The notes under the pieces are model-generated. The model was not told where the DNA came from and made no database searches. It saw nothing but the letters and a program-made list of their open reading frames with translations. Positions 1 through 6,569 of a stretch of DNA of 6,861 bases are shown here, in pieces (the stretch's first letter is position 1; each line of letters opens with the position of its first letter). Source of the DNA: an uncultured Collinsella sp. (GTDB lineage Bacteria > Actinomycetota > Coriobacteriia > Coriobacteriales > Coriobacteriaceae); the NCBI GenBank assembly GCA_900556285.1, contig USOF01000058.1, positions 1-6,861 on the forward strand, written 5' to 3'. The position numbers were made by a program, and so were the translations under genes.

Positions 1-30
1 CGTGGGCTCGGAGATGTGTATAAGAGACAG
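1..30. other. Nextera sequencing adapter with Tn5 mosaic end (artefact)
   Basis: Bases 12-30 are exactly the 19-bp Tn5 mosaic end used in Nextera libraries (AGATGTGTATAAGAGACAG). Bases 1-11 (CGTGGGCTCGG) match the read-2 side of the Nextera adapter. This is untrimmed library sequence at a contig end, not genomic DNA and not a natural Tn5 element. It is fused to the interior of a coding region, so any protein or alignment crossing position 30/31 is artificial. Confidence 0.97.
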
Positions 31-179
31 TTCGCACCCTGCGCCACCGCAGTCAGCGGAGACAGCAGCGACCCGCCCGTCATGGCGATCGTTGCCGCAG
101 CAACTGTCGCCATACGCCCGGCGGCCTTCGCCTTACCCGCAGCGCCGCCATTGATGTTCTTGTTCACGTTCTTGCTCAT
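31..179 (-). CDS. 5' end of an exported protein (signal peptide only; truncated by adapter)
   Basis: The ATG at 179-177 follows a good ribosome binding site (GGAAGGA, 7-nt spacer). The first 49 codons are intact before the adapter cuts the gene. They encode a Sec-type signal peptide: a basic n-region of about 22 residues with K4, K7, K16, K18 and R22, then a hydrophobic stretch (about 23-41) rich in Ala, Val, Ile and Leu, then LTAVAQGA with a plausible signal peptidase I site after AVA (residue 46). The mature protein lies outside the window, so its function cannot be stated. Long n-regions like this are common on large secreted or wall-attached proteins of Gram-positive bacteria, which is family knowledge and not seen here. 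The gene starts 119 nt downstream of the small acidic gene; whether the two are co-transcribed is unclear. In-frame residues beyond position 31 come from the adapter and should be ignored. Confidence 0.75.
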
Positions 180-298
180 TGCCGATTCCTTCCCACGATG
201 AGCTGATGTTTGACACATAATCGATCCAATATGCCCCGCTAAAAAGAGGTGATAACGGGGTAATTAAATCGGAGGAGTTGGAGACAAGCCCACATCCA
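180..298. other. Intergenic region with a short inverted repeat
   Basis: This AT-richer gap separates the 64-residue gene from the exported-protein gene. It contains an inverted repeat, CCCCG (234-238) and CGGGG (256-260), extended by two further A-T pairs after one mismatch. Neither strand shows a T-run after the stem, so it is not a convincing intrinsic terminator. I see no clear -35/-10 pair for the exported gene; TTGTCT followed by AT-rich sequence is the best and its spacing is short. Confidence 0.4.
187..193 (-). promoter_or_regulatory. Ribosome binding site of the exported-protein gene
   Basis: GGAAGGA lies 7 nt before the ATG at 179-177. It supports this start and shows the partial frame at the window's left edge is a real gene. 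Confidence 0.65.
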
Positions 299-493
299 TC
301 AGCGGATGCCGAGCTCATACTCCCGCTCGCGCTCAATATCATTCAGGTACTCATAATCTTCGGAGCTAAGCTCTAGATCATCTTGAGCGAACATGTAGTT
401 CTCGGCCTTAGAACCAATACTGCAACCGTAGATGGTATTGAGATCGATATGGTCGGTATTGTCGTTGTAAAGGGGGAAAATTCTGCTGGTCAT
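299..493 (-). CDS. Small acidic protein of unknown function (64 aa)
   Basis: The ATG at 493-491 is preceded by GAGAGG with a 9-nt spacer. A TTG six bases upstream would leave only 3 nt after the ribosome binding site, so the ATG is preferred. I do not recognise this protein. It is clearly acidic (about 15 Asp/Glu against 5 Lys/Arg), with a Tyr/Asp/Glu-rich C-terminal half that looks helical (SEDYEYLNDIEREREYEL). There is one Cys (C24) and no signal peptide or membrane segment. It has its own promoter at 574-602 and sits 153 nt downstream of the Argonaute-like gene, so it may be expressed separately. Small acidic proteins beside defence loci can be DNA mimics or regulators, but nothing here shows that role. 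It could equally belong with the downstream exported gene. Confidence 0.65.
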   Translation of the reverse strand: MTSRIFPLYNDNTDHIDLNTIYGCSIGSKAENYMFAQDDLELSSEDYEYLNDIEREREYELGIR

Positions 494-534
494 GCTCAAG
501 TACCTCTCAACATAAACTGAAAACTCGTTTGCTT

Positions 535-551
535 GGTCTCTTTTTGAGACC
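535..551 (-). promoter_or_regulatory. Perfect 6-bp inverted repeat in the leader of the small acidic gene
   Basis: GGTCTC (535-540) and GAGACC (546-551) are separated by five bases. Read on the minus strand this is a hairpin with an all-A loop, roughly 15-30 nt after the expected transcription start of the 64-residue gene. No T-run follows on either strand, so it is not an intrinsic terminator. It could be an operator or an mRNA leader hairpin. Confidence 0.45.
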
Positions 552-573
552 CCATCTGATGTGCTATGGCTGC

Positions 574-602
574 AGTATATGTTCTCCCCTTTTACAATGC
601 AA
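574..602 (-). promoter_or_regulatory. Sigma-70-type promoter for the small acidic gene
   Basis: On the minus strand, TTGCAT (602-597) and TATACT (579-574) are separated by exactly 17 nt. Both boxes are close to consensus and the spacer is optimal. Transcription would begin near 566-568, about 75 nt before the ATG at 493, and the leader would include the 535-551 hairpin. The promoter lies just after the Argonaute-like gene's stop, so the small gene is probably transcribed independently of the defence operon. No convincing intrinsic terminator for that operon is visible between 646 and 603. Confidence 0.65.
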
Positions 603-646
603 GCGTAATTTCAAAAAGTTCTAGGAGCGATAATTGCGCAACACCA

Positions 647-2542
647 TCACTTGTCGCCACCGCCATCCTCTACCGCGCCCTCACGCGCAGCGCACTCGTT
701 GAGATACTTGACCGGAATCGGCCACACGGACGGAGCCTTATAGCGCGAAAGGCCTATGTTGGCCAGCTGAACCAACAACTCAGACAAATCATCGCCGTCG
801 AGTACCTCAATCGAACGCACGTGAATCGCAGTCGCCATATCCTCCTGGGTGCCGTTGTTGACGCCCACAAAATAGCAAGTCTTGCCCGCACGCTCGAACG
901 TTCCAATGCCGTAATAAGGCGAGTTGTAGCTCTCGAAAATCTCTTTCTTACGCCCTGCTTTGCCTGTGAGCTGATGCTCACCCACCAGGGCCATAAAGTT
1001 ATTGGAAAACGTCGTCAGTCCCGTATCCCGCACGCGCGCAAGCATAGACTGCCCGTTCGCATGCACGTCAAAGACATAGGCGCCCTTATCGAGTTTGCCG
1101 TCCGCGGTCAGCAGATCGAGCTCCATCTCGTCCTCGGGACCATCCTCTGCCGAATGTGAGGCATAGCGCATGCCCCCATCCGCGCCAATCGCCAACGTAG
1201 CGATACACGAATCCAGCTCAATCTTGTCCTTTGCTTTATGCGGTACATCGACTAAGCCACACACCGTCACCGACTCAATATCCAAAGCGTCAAGGTCAAA
1301 CGCCGTCACCCGTTCGTCGACAACATCCTGCTTTACCAGCAGTTCTTTGAGCATGGCGCCCAGGATCGCCTCTTGCGCGTTGCGATCCTTTTGCTTTGGC
1401 GCCGCCTTAAACAGTGGCTCGCACACATCCGGCGTCACGTGCTGTTCCACCACGCCGGCATACAAGGCATAGCCATCGTCCTCGGCAACCTCATTGGGTA
1501 CAACGACAAGGTTCAGCACCCGCGAATCAACTGTCCTTCCGCCATACGATGCGCGAACGCCCCACGAGGAATCGTCAAGTCGATCGGCCAGCCGGCGCGC
1601 CACTTCGGCAAGCCCATTACGCGCAAACGACACCACGATTCGCTGCCCCGCCATGCGCTCCGCGACCACGCGAGCGTATTCATCACCCTTGAGCACCTCG
1701 TAGAAACTCTTACGCGGGTATTCCATGAGCGTCACCCGCGCGAAGTCGCTGTAACGGCGTTCGAGAATCTGCAGCTCTCGATACAGAATGCCCTTCTTGG
1801 TATAAGCGACCTTGTCCGCTTGGGCCGAGAACGTCAGATCACGGCGCTTGGACGGCTTGTCGCCCCTGGCGCGACGCAGGATGTACTCGTCTTTTTGCTC
1901 GTGGGCAAGCACCATCGTCGCCACGGGCGATAGCCTGTAGCCCACTTGGCTCTTAATCTTCTCGAGCTCTTTCTCGTCACCTTGCGCCCTGCCAATAAGC
2001 ACACGGCGCTTGGTGAACGTTCGAATCTTAAGATCGAAGGTGCAATCCTCATCGATAACGATTTCAACCGTTTCGATCTTGGCAGGTCCCCTTCCGTCGC
2101 TATCGACAGCATCGCGGCGGGCACCCCTGGCGCTAATGACATACAGGTGCCCGGTGTCATTGGGAACCTCGTCCTCAATCCCCTCAAACTGAGAGCAGGA
2201 GTTGAACAGCAAACGGAGTGCAACGTAATCGTCCAACTCGTTCCAATTAGTTTTAATCGGAACCACCTGCTCCTGATAAAGCGAGGCATTAAGATCGCCC
2301 GTCTGCACGCCCGCTTTGACCATCAGAAAGACGCGATTATCGGCAAGCTGAGTGAGCGCGACGACCTTGCCCGTCTGGCACACATCGGCCATAAAGTTCG
2401 CCACGGCATGCTTACCGGCATCGCCTACGTTGCACCAAAAGACCGAGTAGCGCTCCTCGGCAGCAGCGGCATCGAGCTGCAACACGAGCTCTGATACGGC
2501 GATGTCTCCCAGACCGCACGGCTGGTTATGCTTCGATTGCAC
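647..2542 (-). CDS. Prokaryotic Argonaute-like (DdmE-like) protein
   Basis: The 631-residue frame starts at GTG 2542-2540, preceded by GGAGG with a 9-nt spacer, and overlaps the nuclease frame by 17 nt. The N-terminal ~255 residues are unassigned. A MID-like region follows (about 255-410) with a Rossmann-like strand (RIVVSFA, 301-307), LNLVVVPNE (343-351), VEQHVTP (365-371) and a conserved-looking helix LKELLVK (398-404). A PIWI/RNase H-like region runs from about 424 to the end. Its closing pattern GTFERAGKTCYF (547-558), GVNNGT (560-565), then WPIPVKYLNECA (607-618) matches the usual Argonaute C terminus. The DEDX tetrad is not convincing: D432 and D506 are possible remnants and the last position is NNGT. 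By analogy with DdmE it would bind a nucleic-acid guide, recognise invading plasmid DNA and recruit the upstream helicase-nuclease. At 631 residues it is shorter than typical long pAgos. pPIWI-RE is an alternative family. The Argonaute-type fold is likely; DdmE identity is an inference. Confidence 0.65.
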   Translation of the reverse strand: MQSKHNQPCGLGDIAVSELVLQLDAAAAEERYSVFWCNVGDAGKHAVANFMADVCQTGKVVALTQLADNRVFLMVKAGVQTGDLNASLYQEQVVPIKTNWNELDDYVALRLLFNSCSQFEGIEDEVPNDTGHLYVISARGARRDAVDSDGRGPAKIETVEIVIDEDCTFDLKIRTFTKRRVLIGRAQGDEKELEKIKSQVGYRLSPVATMVLAHEQKDEYILRRARGDKPSKRRDLTFSAQADKVAYTKKGILYRELQILERRYSDFARVTLMEYPRKSFYEVLKGDEYARVVAERMAGQRIVVSFARNGLAEVARRLADRLDDSSWGVRASYGGRTVDSRVLNLVVVPNEVAEDDGYALYAGVVEQHVTPDVCEPLFKAAPKQKDRNAQEAILGAMLKELLVKQDVVDERVTAFDLDALDIESVTVCGLVDVPHKAKDKIELDSCIATLAIGADGGMRYASHSAEDGPEDEMELDLLTADGKLDKGAYVFDVHANGQSMLARVRDTGLTTFSNNFMALVGEHQLTGKAGRKKEIFESYNSPYYGIGTFERAGKTCYFVGVNNGTQEDMATAIHVRSIEVLDGDDLSELLVQLANIGLSRYKAPSVWPIPVKYLNECAAREGAVEDGGGDK

Positions 2543-3089
2543 GACGAACCGCCTCCATCATCTCCACATTGATTGCACCGTCAGCGGCCATATAAGGAAC
2601 GGAGAACACAGTCCCTTCGGCGTCGAGTGCCTTGGGCACGCACTCAAGCGCTGCCTCATCAGCCAAAACGTTGACGATCAGCAGGCGTTTCGCCCCAACC
2701 TTTTGAGCCTTCGCCCTAAAGCGCTCGGCATCCGACGCCTCGCGACCGTCTCGAACATAAGCGATATACGCACCGATGCGATAGTGCTTAAAGTCGATCC
2801 ACACCCCGGTCTTGTTGCCGGCGGCATCGAGCACCTCAAAGTCGCCGCCCATCTCGGCATGGGCAGCATCGCCACGCGTAAGCGAATAACGGCCGTCGTA
2901 ATATGCCTCAAAGATTGCCCTTCCGGCAGATTCTCCCAGCTCACCCAGGTAGACCGCTTGGAACATATAGGGCGTCATGTGTGCCGTTGCCGCCGGTTGC
3001 AGCGTCGAAGGCACCCCGTCACGAGACCAGCGCTCGCGCACCTCACGAATTGACAGCAGCTCGGGCACACGCGCCGCAGCCTGACTCAC
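2526..3089 (-). CDS. PD-(D/E)XK nuclease (separate frame; probably the C-terminal domain of the helicase)
   Basis: As annotated it is a 187-residue protein starting at GTG 3089-3087, overlapping the helicase TGA as GTGA, with AAAGG 8 nt upstream. The nuclease core is readable: a helix with E50 and E53 (YLGELGESAGRAIFE), an aspartate strand GGDFEVLD (D83, D88), then VWIDFKHY carrying the D99-x-K101 signature. This fits the restriction-endonuclease fold that cuts DNA using metal bound by D83 and D99, with K101 in the active site. The frame is open 33 codons further upstream, to 3188, with good codons (FPNYDGEPVEQIAARLEDY...). That suggests the true protein is a fusion with the helicase and the GTG is an internal valine codon. 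If it really is separate, translation would be coupled to helicase termination. All the expected catalytic residues are present, so the domain should be active. Confidence 0.7.
   Translation of the reverse strand: MSQAAARVPELLSIREVRERWSRDGVPSTLQPAATAHMTPYMFQAVYLGELGESAGRAIFEAYYDGRYSLTRGDAAHAEMGGDFEVLDAAGNKTGVWIDFKHYRIGAYIAYVRDGREASDAERFRAKAQKVGAKRLLIVNVLADEAALECVPKALDAEGTVFSVPYMAADGAINVEMMEAVRRAIEA
2552..2556 (-). promoter_or_regulatory. Ribosome binding site of the Argonaute-like gene
   Basis: GGAGG lies 9 nt before GTG 2542-2540, inside the end of the nuclease frame. It decides the GTG start and implies that translation of the Argonaute-like gene follows directly from its upstream partner. 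Confidence 0.65.
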
Positions 3090-6000
3090 CTGACGAACCT
3101 TTGCGCCCTTATAGCCCGCGCTGCAGCGGCAATAGTCCTCCAGACGAGCGGCAATTTGCTCGACGGGCTCACCATCGTAGTTGGGGAATTAAAACGTGGC
3201 ACCTTGCATGCCCCGCCTTGCGCATACGCATAGCCGCTCGCAATATGCGGCATGTGCAGCGCGGTGCTCCGGCGTTCCGGGTATTGCACAAGGTCTTCCC
3301 ACGGCAGGCAAAAATGATGCAGGTAAAAGTCGCGCTCGCTATCGAAGGCAGCAAGATCTTCGTCCCCGGCGTTTAGCGAGGTAACTTTCCACGCCAGCTT
3401 TTCGTGCTTTTGCTTGGCAAGGTTGTTCCTAAAGGCGGCAAGGTTCTGCTGCTTAACGGCAGCGTGTTCCTTGTTGTCCGTCATATGGTTGTTGGCAGCG
3501 GCGCAGGCACCAACCACCTGCTCGAGCTCGTAGCCCATCGGCAAATCATGCAAGAACGAAAAGTTGCAATCGTTCGCAATCTCGCGGTCGAGCATCACCT
3601 GCACGCAAGGCATCTTTACACTCGTGCGCATCAGGCGGCCCACAGCCTGTGCCACAATGCGAGCGCCTTCGACCTGATAAGAGAGGGTGTCGCGCACCGG
3701 CAAGCTCTTATTGACGCCAGATAGCAGCATCCGTACGTTCCGGCGCTTTTGAGTAAACGGAACCTCGCCGCGCGCCACCAGCTCCTCCTGCTCCACCACG
3801 CCAAGTAGCGCCTGCTGGACAAACTTATCTGAGCTGATCTCCACTCCCCAGGTCAAACGACTTGTGGGCGACTCGATATATAAGAAATCAAGATCCATCT
3901 TGGGGCGACGGTCGACATTTTCAAAGCCGCAATCGACCTGATGAACCATGTCGCACAGATTCTCCGGCACCTTGTATTTGAGATTCTTGGAAAAGCCACC
4001 GGCCGAAAGATTGATAAACATCAGGGTCGGCTGGCCCAGCTCGAGACGTTTTTGAGCGCCACGCCAACCTGCATCCCATTCCGCAGCGTTAAAGCACGGC
4101 ACCATGTCCTTGGCGGCCTCAAGCGATTTCTCGTACGACATCTCGGGGCACTTGACGTTTCTAATCACCAGCTCCGCGACAATCTCGCGCGCAAGATCCA
4201 GCGCCAGACTATTGAATTCGCCATGGTTTCCCATGTGGCGCGTGGTAAAAACGGCTCCCGCCTGTTGCTCGTTACGCGCCACACCACGGGCCCAAGTACT
4301 CACGGCAACAAGCGTCTTGCTCAGGCGCTTCAGCTCAAACTCGATGCTCTTGGCGTCGCTCACGCCCACCCTGTCGGCAATCTTTAAGCGCAGACGCACC
4401 GCAAGTCCCTCACTCACGCCAATCCCGTCAAAGAACCGCATCGCGCGCTCGTACACCTCGTCGGGCGACACGATGATGCCGCCAAAGGCGCCGCCTGCCA
4501 GCGCGACCATGCCGGCAATTTCCTTGGACTCATCCACCCAGGCAATATCGACGTCGTACTCCTTCGCAGCCTGTTTGTTAAACAGCTTAGTCTGTCGCAC
4601 TATTTCCTGGTTGAGCTCGCCAATCCAAACGTCCTTGCGAACCACACCATGAACCTCGTCAAGGTAATCGAGGTTGAAGTTATTGACGGTCGGCGCACTC
4701 CATGTTGCGCTCATGCACACGCAAGGCGCTTTGGCGGCAATGGAGGCAAGGTAGGCCTCGGGCATGCGCTCAATGCCATGGCTGGTTAGGTACGTGGTAA
4801 ACATGTGCTCGATGGTGGTTTCCATCACTAAGTAGTCAACGCCACGCGCATACATCGAGTCATCAGCGGCATCGATCTCGTCGTTCTTGCGATCTTTAAA
4901 GAACAGCGCCAGCATCAACGAATCCCAAAAGAATTTCTCACTGGTCTGGTCGTTCCTAATGCCCAGAGCGTCGATGATATTCTTGCGCGAAAGATCGTCC
5001 TTGTACGAAAGACCCCCGTAGTACAGGCTGTCCATAAGGGTGACGCAACGGGCGAGATGACCCACTACCATCCTGACAAGACCGCGTGCACGGCGCACCG
5101 CCTTGCTGACGGTTTGCTGCCCATTCCCTCCACGAGCGGTAATCATATTGCGAGTACCGCCCTCATTGAGTTTGAAGCGCAACGGATTCGCTGAGTTGTC
5201 GCCCACCGAGATATCGTCACTACCAAACAGATGTCGACCGGAGAGCTGCTCTTCTTTCGCCTCGTCAGACAGCGCAAAAGGCGGGCGCAGTTTCATTTCC
5301 TTAATACAAGAGGCGAGTGCCTTTTGAATTTTCTTGGCATCCTTGGCGATTTCTTCGGCAGCTTCCTCTACGCTCGCCCGCGAAACCCTGTTCCTCTCGG
5401 CGTTTGACCCTTTGTGATCGCCCGACGTGGAAGCATGTGTGTAGACCGCCATCCATTGATCTCGATTCCCCAGTAGCAAGGGGTCCACCACACCGCCGTT
5501 AAAATGACGATCGAGGATACGCAGAACCTCGTCCGGCTGGAACGTCACGGGATCATCCGTCAGCGTCGACAGTATGTCGGCCTTCATGTGGTCGATTTCG
5601 TCAAAGATAAACAGGCCCTTCTCGGCAGCCATTGCGTTAAAGAGCACAACACCCGCACCGGTCACTGTATCGATCCTATTGATGAGCTTTTGCGGTGTCA
5701 GAGCAATCACATGCGGCATACTCTCGTCATTGAGCAGAGCAGACGGCCAAATCTGAGGAATCACCTCCATACCGCGCGTGACGTTTTTAAGCTCGTGGCT
5801 CACCGCCCAACGCAAGCTCGCATCCGCCGACGACAGCTTATCGCGAAGGGCAGGGGTCAAACGGTCTGCAACACCTCCCAGGCGATTTCGAGTGTCGAGA
5901 ATGCCCAAGAGGTCATCAGCAATCTCCATAGCGTTGCACCACGCCCGCTTAATGATGCGACGAGAGCTCTCATCGTCTGCCTCGATGGGACACGGGATGT

Positions 6001-6457
6001 CACGCACGCCCACGGCGCCCTTGCCGCGCGTAGCCTCAATCCAATGCAGGATGTTATCGCCCGCACGCGGAAGATCGAACACCATGCGCTGCGCGGCATC
6101 GCCATCCATGCCCTGTTCAACCAGCAATTTGCGCACGCTCGCAACGTAGTTGTCGCGGTTGTCCTTACCCGGCACCACAAACACCAGGTAACGACGGCCC
6201 GGGCACTTGTTAAAACAGCCCGAATCGTCCCAGCCACCGGCGATGAGGTCGGCTGTGACCTGCTCGGCCGTATAGTTTTTACCCGAACCCGTCGTGGCGC
6301 CCAAAAAGTACAGGCCATTGTTGCCCTGATCCTTGGGGGCAAACAGCGCACGCTCAAAAAACTCGCGCATCGCCTTTTGACGTGCAAGATAGGGAGCGAG
6401 CTCCTTGTCGTCCGCAGACGACGGATTCGATTGGCAGTTGAGATCCCACATAGCCAT
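3086..6457 (-). CDS. SF2-type helicase (DdmD-like), with an apparently out-of-frame C-terminal tail
   Basis: The start chosen is ATG 6457-6455, because GGAGG lies 7 nt upstream; a TTG two codons earlier would leave a 1-nt spacer. The product is 1123 residues. Helicase motifs in order: Walker A GATTGSGK (53-60), motif Ia-like YLVFVVPGKDN (90-100), Ib-like ALTPQKL (252-258), Walker B with DEID (286-289), motif III SAT (583-585), and motif VI QAVGRLMR (937-944) with the arginine finger. The spacing is unusual: about 295 residues between motifs II and III, so a large domain is inserted there. It would use ATP to move along and unwind DNA. After N1090 the last 33 residues (SPTTMVSPSS... to RFVR) look non-native: they use AGG four times and ATA, while another frame over the same bases has natural codons. 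The native protein probably continues into the nuclease. It is first in an operon with the nuclease and Argonaute-like genes, as ddmD precedes ddmE. Confidence 0.75.
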   Translation of the reverse strand: MAMWDLNCQSNPSSADDKELAPYLARQKAMREFFERALFAPKDQGNNGLYFLGATTGSGKNYTAEQVTADLIAGGWDDSGCFNKCPGRRYLVFVVPGKDNRDNYVASVRKLLVEQGMDGDAAQRMVFDLPRAGDNILHWIEATRGKGAVGVRDIPCPIEADDESSRRIIKRAWCNAMEIADDLLGILDTRNRLGGVADRLTPALRDKLSSADASLRWAVSHELKNVTRGMEVIPQIWPSALLNDESMPHVIALTPQKLINRIDTVTGAGVVLFNAMAAEKGLFIFDEIDHMKADILSTLTDDPVTFQPDEVLRILDRHFNGGVVDPLLLGNRDQWMAVYTHASTSGDHKGSNAERNRVSRASVEEAAEEIAKDAKKIQKALASCIKEMKLRPPFALSDEAKEEQLSGRHLFGSDDISVGDNSANPLRFKLNEGGTRNMITARGGNGQQTVSKAVRRARGLVRMVVGHLARCVTLMDSLYYGGLSYKDDLSRKNIIDALGIRNDQTSEKFFWDSLMLALFFKDRKNDEIDAADDSMYARGVDYLVMETTIEHMFTTYLTSHGIERMPEAYLASIAAKAPCVCMSATWSAPTVNNFNLDYLDEVHGVVRKDVWIGELNQEIVRQTKLFNKQAAKEYDVDIAWVDESKEIAGMVALAGGAFGGIIVSPDEVYERAMRFFDGIGVSEGLAVRLRLKIADRVGVSDAKSIEFELKRLSKTLVAVSTWARGVARNEQQAGAVFTTRHMGNHGEFNSLALDLAREIVAELVIRNVKCPEMSYEKSLEAAKDMVPCFNAAEWDAGWRGAQKRLELGQPTLMFINLSAGGFSKNLKYKVPENLCDMVHQVDCGFENVDRRPKMDLDFLYIESPTSRLTWGVEISSDKFVQQALLGVVEQEELVARGEVPFTQKRRNVRMLLSGVNKSLPVRDTLSYQVEGARIVAQAVGRLMRTSVKMPCVQVMLDREIANDCNFSFLHDLPMGYELEQVVGACAAANNHMTDNKEHAAVKQQNLAAFRNNLAKQKHEKLAWKVTSLNAGDEDLAAFDSERDFYLHHFCLPWEDLVQYPERRSTALHMPHIASGYAYAQGGACKVPRFNSPTTMVSPSSKLPLVWRTIAAAARAIRAQRFVR
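3098..3102 (-). promoter_or_regulatory. Possible ribosome binding site for a separate nuclease product
   Basis: AAAGG lies 8 nt before GTG 3089-3087, which overlaps the helicase stop as GTGA. The site could allow coupled reinitiation, so that the nuclease is made as a separate chain despite the frameshift. It is weak and may be chance if the native protein is a fusion. Confidence 0.35.
3183..3194 (-). other. Probable frameshift site between helicase and nuclease
   Basis: On the minus strand the tract is TTTTAATTCCCC. The helicase frame reads TTT AAT TCC CCA. The nuclease frame has a TAA at 3191-3189 and is open from TTC at 3188 onward. Helicase-frame codons look native up to here and foreign after it, while the nuclease frame shows the reverse. 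One missing T or C in this short homopolymer cluster explains both. Confidence 0.65.
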
Positions 6458-6464
6458 GGTCAAA

Positions 6465-6469
6465 CCTCC
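6465..6469 (-). promoter_or_regulatory. Ribosome binding site of the helicase gene
   Basis: GGAGG lies 7 nt before ATG 6457-6455. It rules out the TTG at 6463 (1-nt spacing) and favours this ATG over the second ATG at 6451 (13-nt spacing). Confidence 0.75.
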
Positions 6470-6569
6470 GATTTAGTTGTTGTATGTGTTGAATACCATC
6501 CCGTGCGGACAAAACTCACGCAGGGCGGTTGAGGCGGCGGCATCCATGCCGCTTAAGAAAAGGAAAGGG

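Larger units (their letters stand above)
2526..6457 (-). pseudogene. Composite helicase-nuclease gene (DdmD-like), interrupted by a probable one-base frameshift
   Basis: Adding one base near 3183-3188 (for example AATTCCCC to AATTTCCCC) joins helicase residues 1-1090 to 220 residues of the nuclease frame. The result is a continuous protein of about 1310 residues: an N-terminal SF2 helicase, a linker reading ...VPRFNFPNYDGEPVEQ..., and a C-terminal PD-(D/E)XK nuclease. This is the known DdmD layout (helicase then nuclease in one chain). In the fused numbering the nuclease residues fall at about D1206, D1222 and K1224. The damage would be a true mutation or an assembly or base-calling error. 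Even if real, the nuclease might still be made from the GTG at 3089. This entry is an interpretation of the two CDS entries it covers, not a third gene. Confidence 0.6.

Noticed and set aside
12..30. Natural Tn5-type transposon end
   Set aside because: The flanking CGTGGGCTCGG is the Nextera read-2 adapter, so this is library sequence.
234..260. Intrinsic terminator after the small acidic gene
   Set aside because: The CCCCG/CGGGG stem is short and no T-run follows it on either strand; the T-run lies within the loop.
133..342. 69-codon minus-strand frame between the small gene and the exported gene
   Set aside because: It overlaps two better-supported starts in another frame and has no protein-like pattern.
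1373..3053. Plus-strand open frames of about 180 codons (1373-1933, 1946-2494, 2502-3053)
   Set aside because: They are antisense to the Argonaute-like and nuclease genes, which have readable motifs, ribosome binding sites and coupled starts; the plus frames have none.
3183..3194. Programmed -1 ribosomal frameshift
   Set aside because: The zero-frame reading T TTT AAT TCC does not fit an X XXY YYZ slippery heptamer, and I saw no obvious downstream stem-loop. An indel is simpler, though homologues could overturn this.
5930..6230. Iron-sulphur cluster in the helicase (C81, C85, C156, C174)
   Set aside because: Four cysteines lie between Walker A and B, but the spacing is unlike XPD/DinG clusters, and C81/C85 sit beside the motif Ia strand.
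647..6457. pPIWI-RE three-gene island
   Set aside because: It is also a helicase, nuclease and PIWI set, but the PIWI protein here is short and has a conventional Argonaute-like C terminus. The helicase-nuclease continuity favours DdmD. Not fully excluded.
5504..6532. 342-codon open frame on the plus strand
   Set aside because: It lies opposite the helicase Walker A/B region and its translation lacks any fold or motif. It is the antisense shadow of a GC-rich gene.
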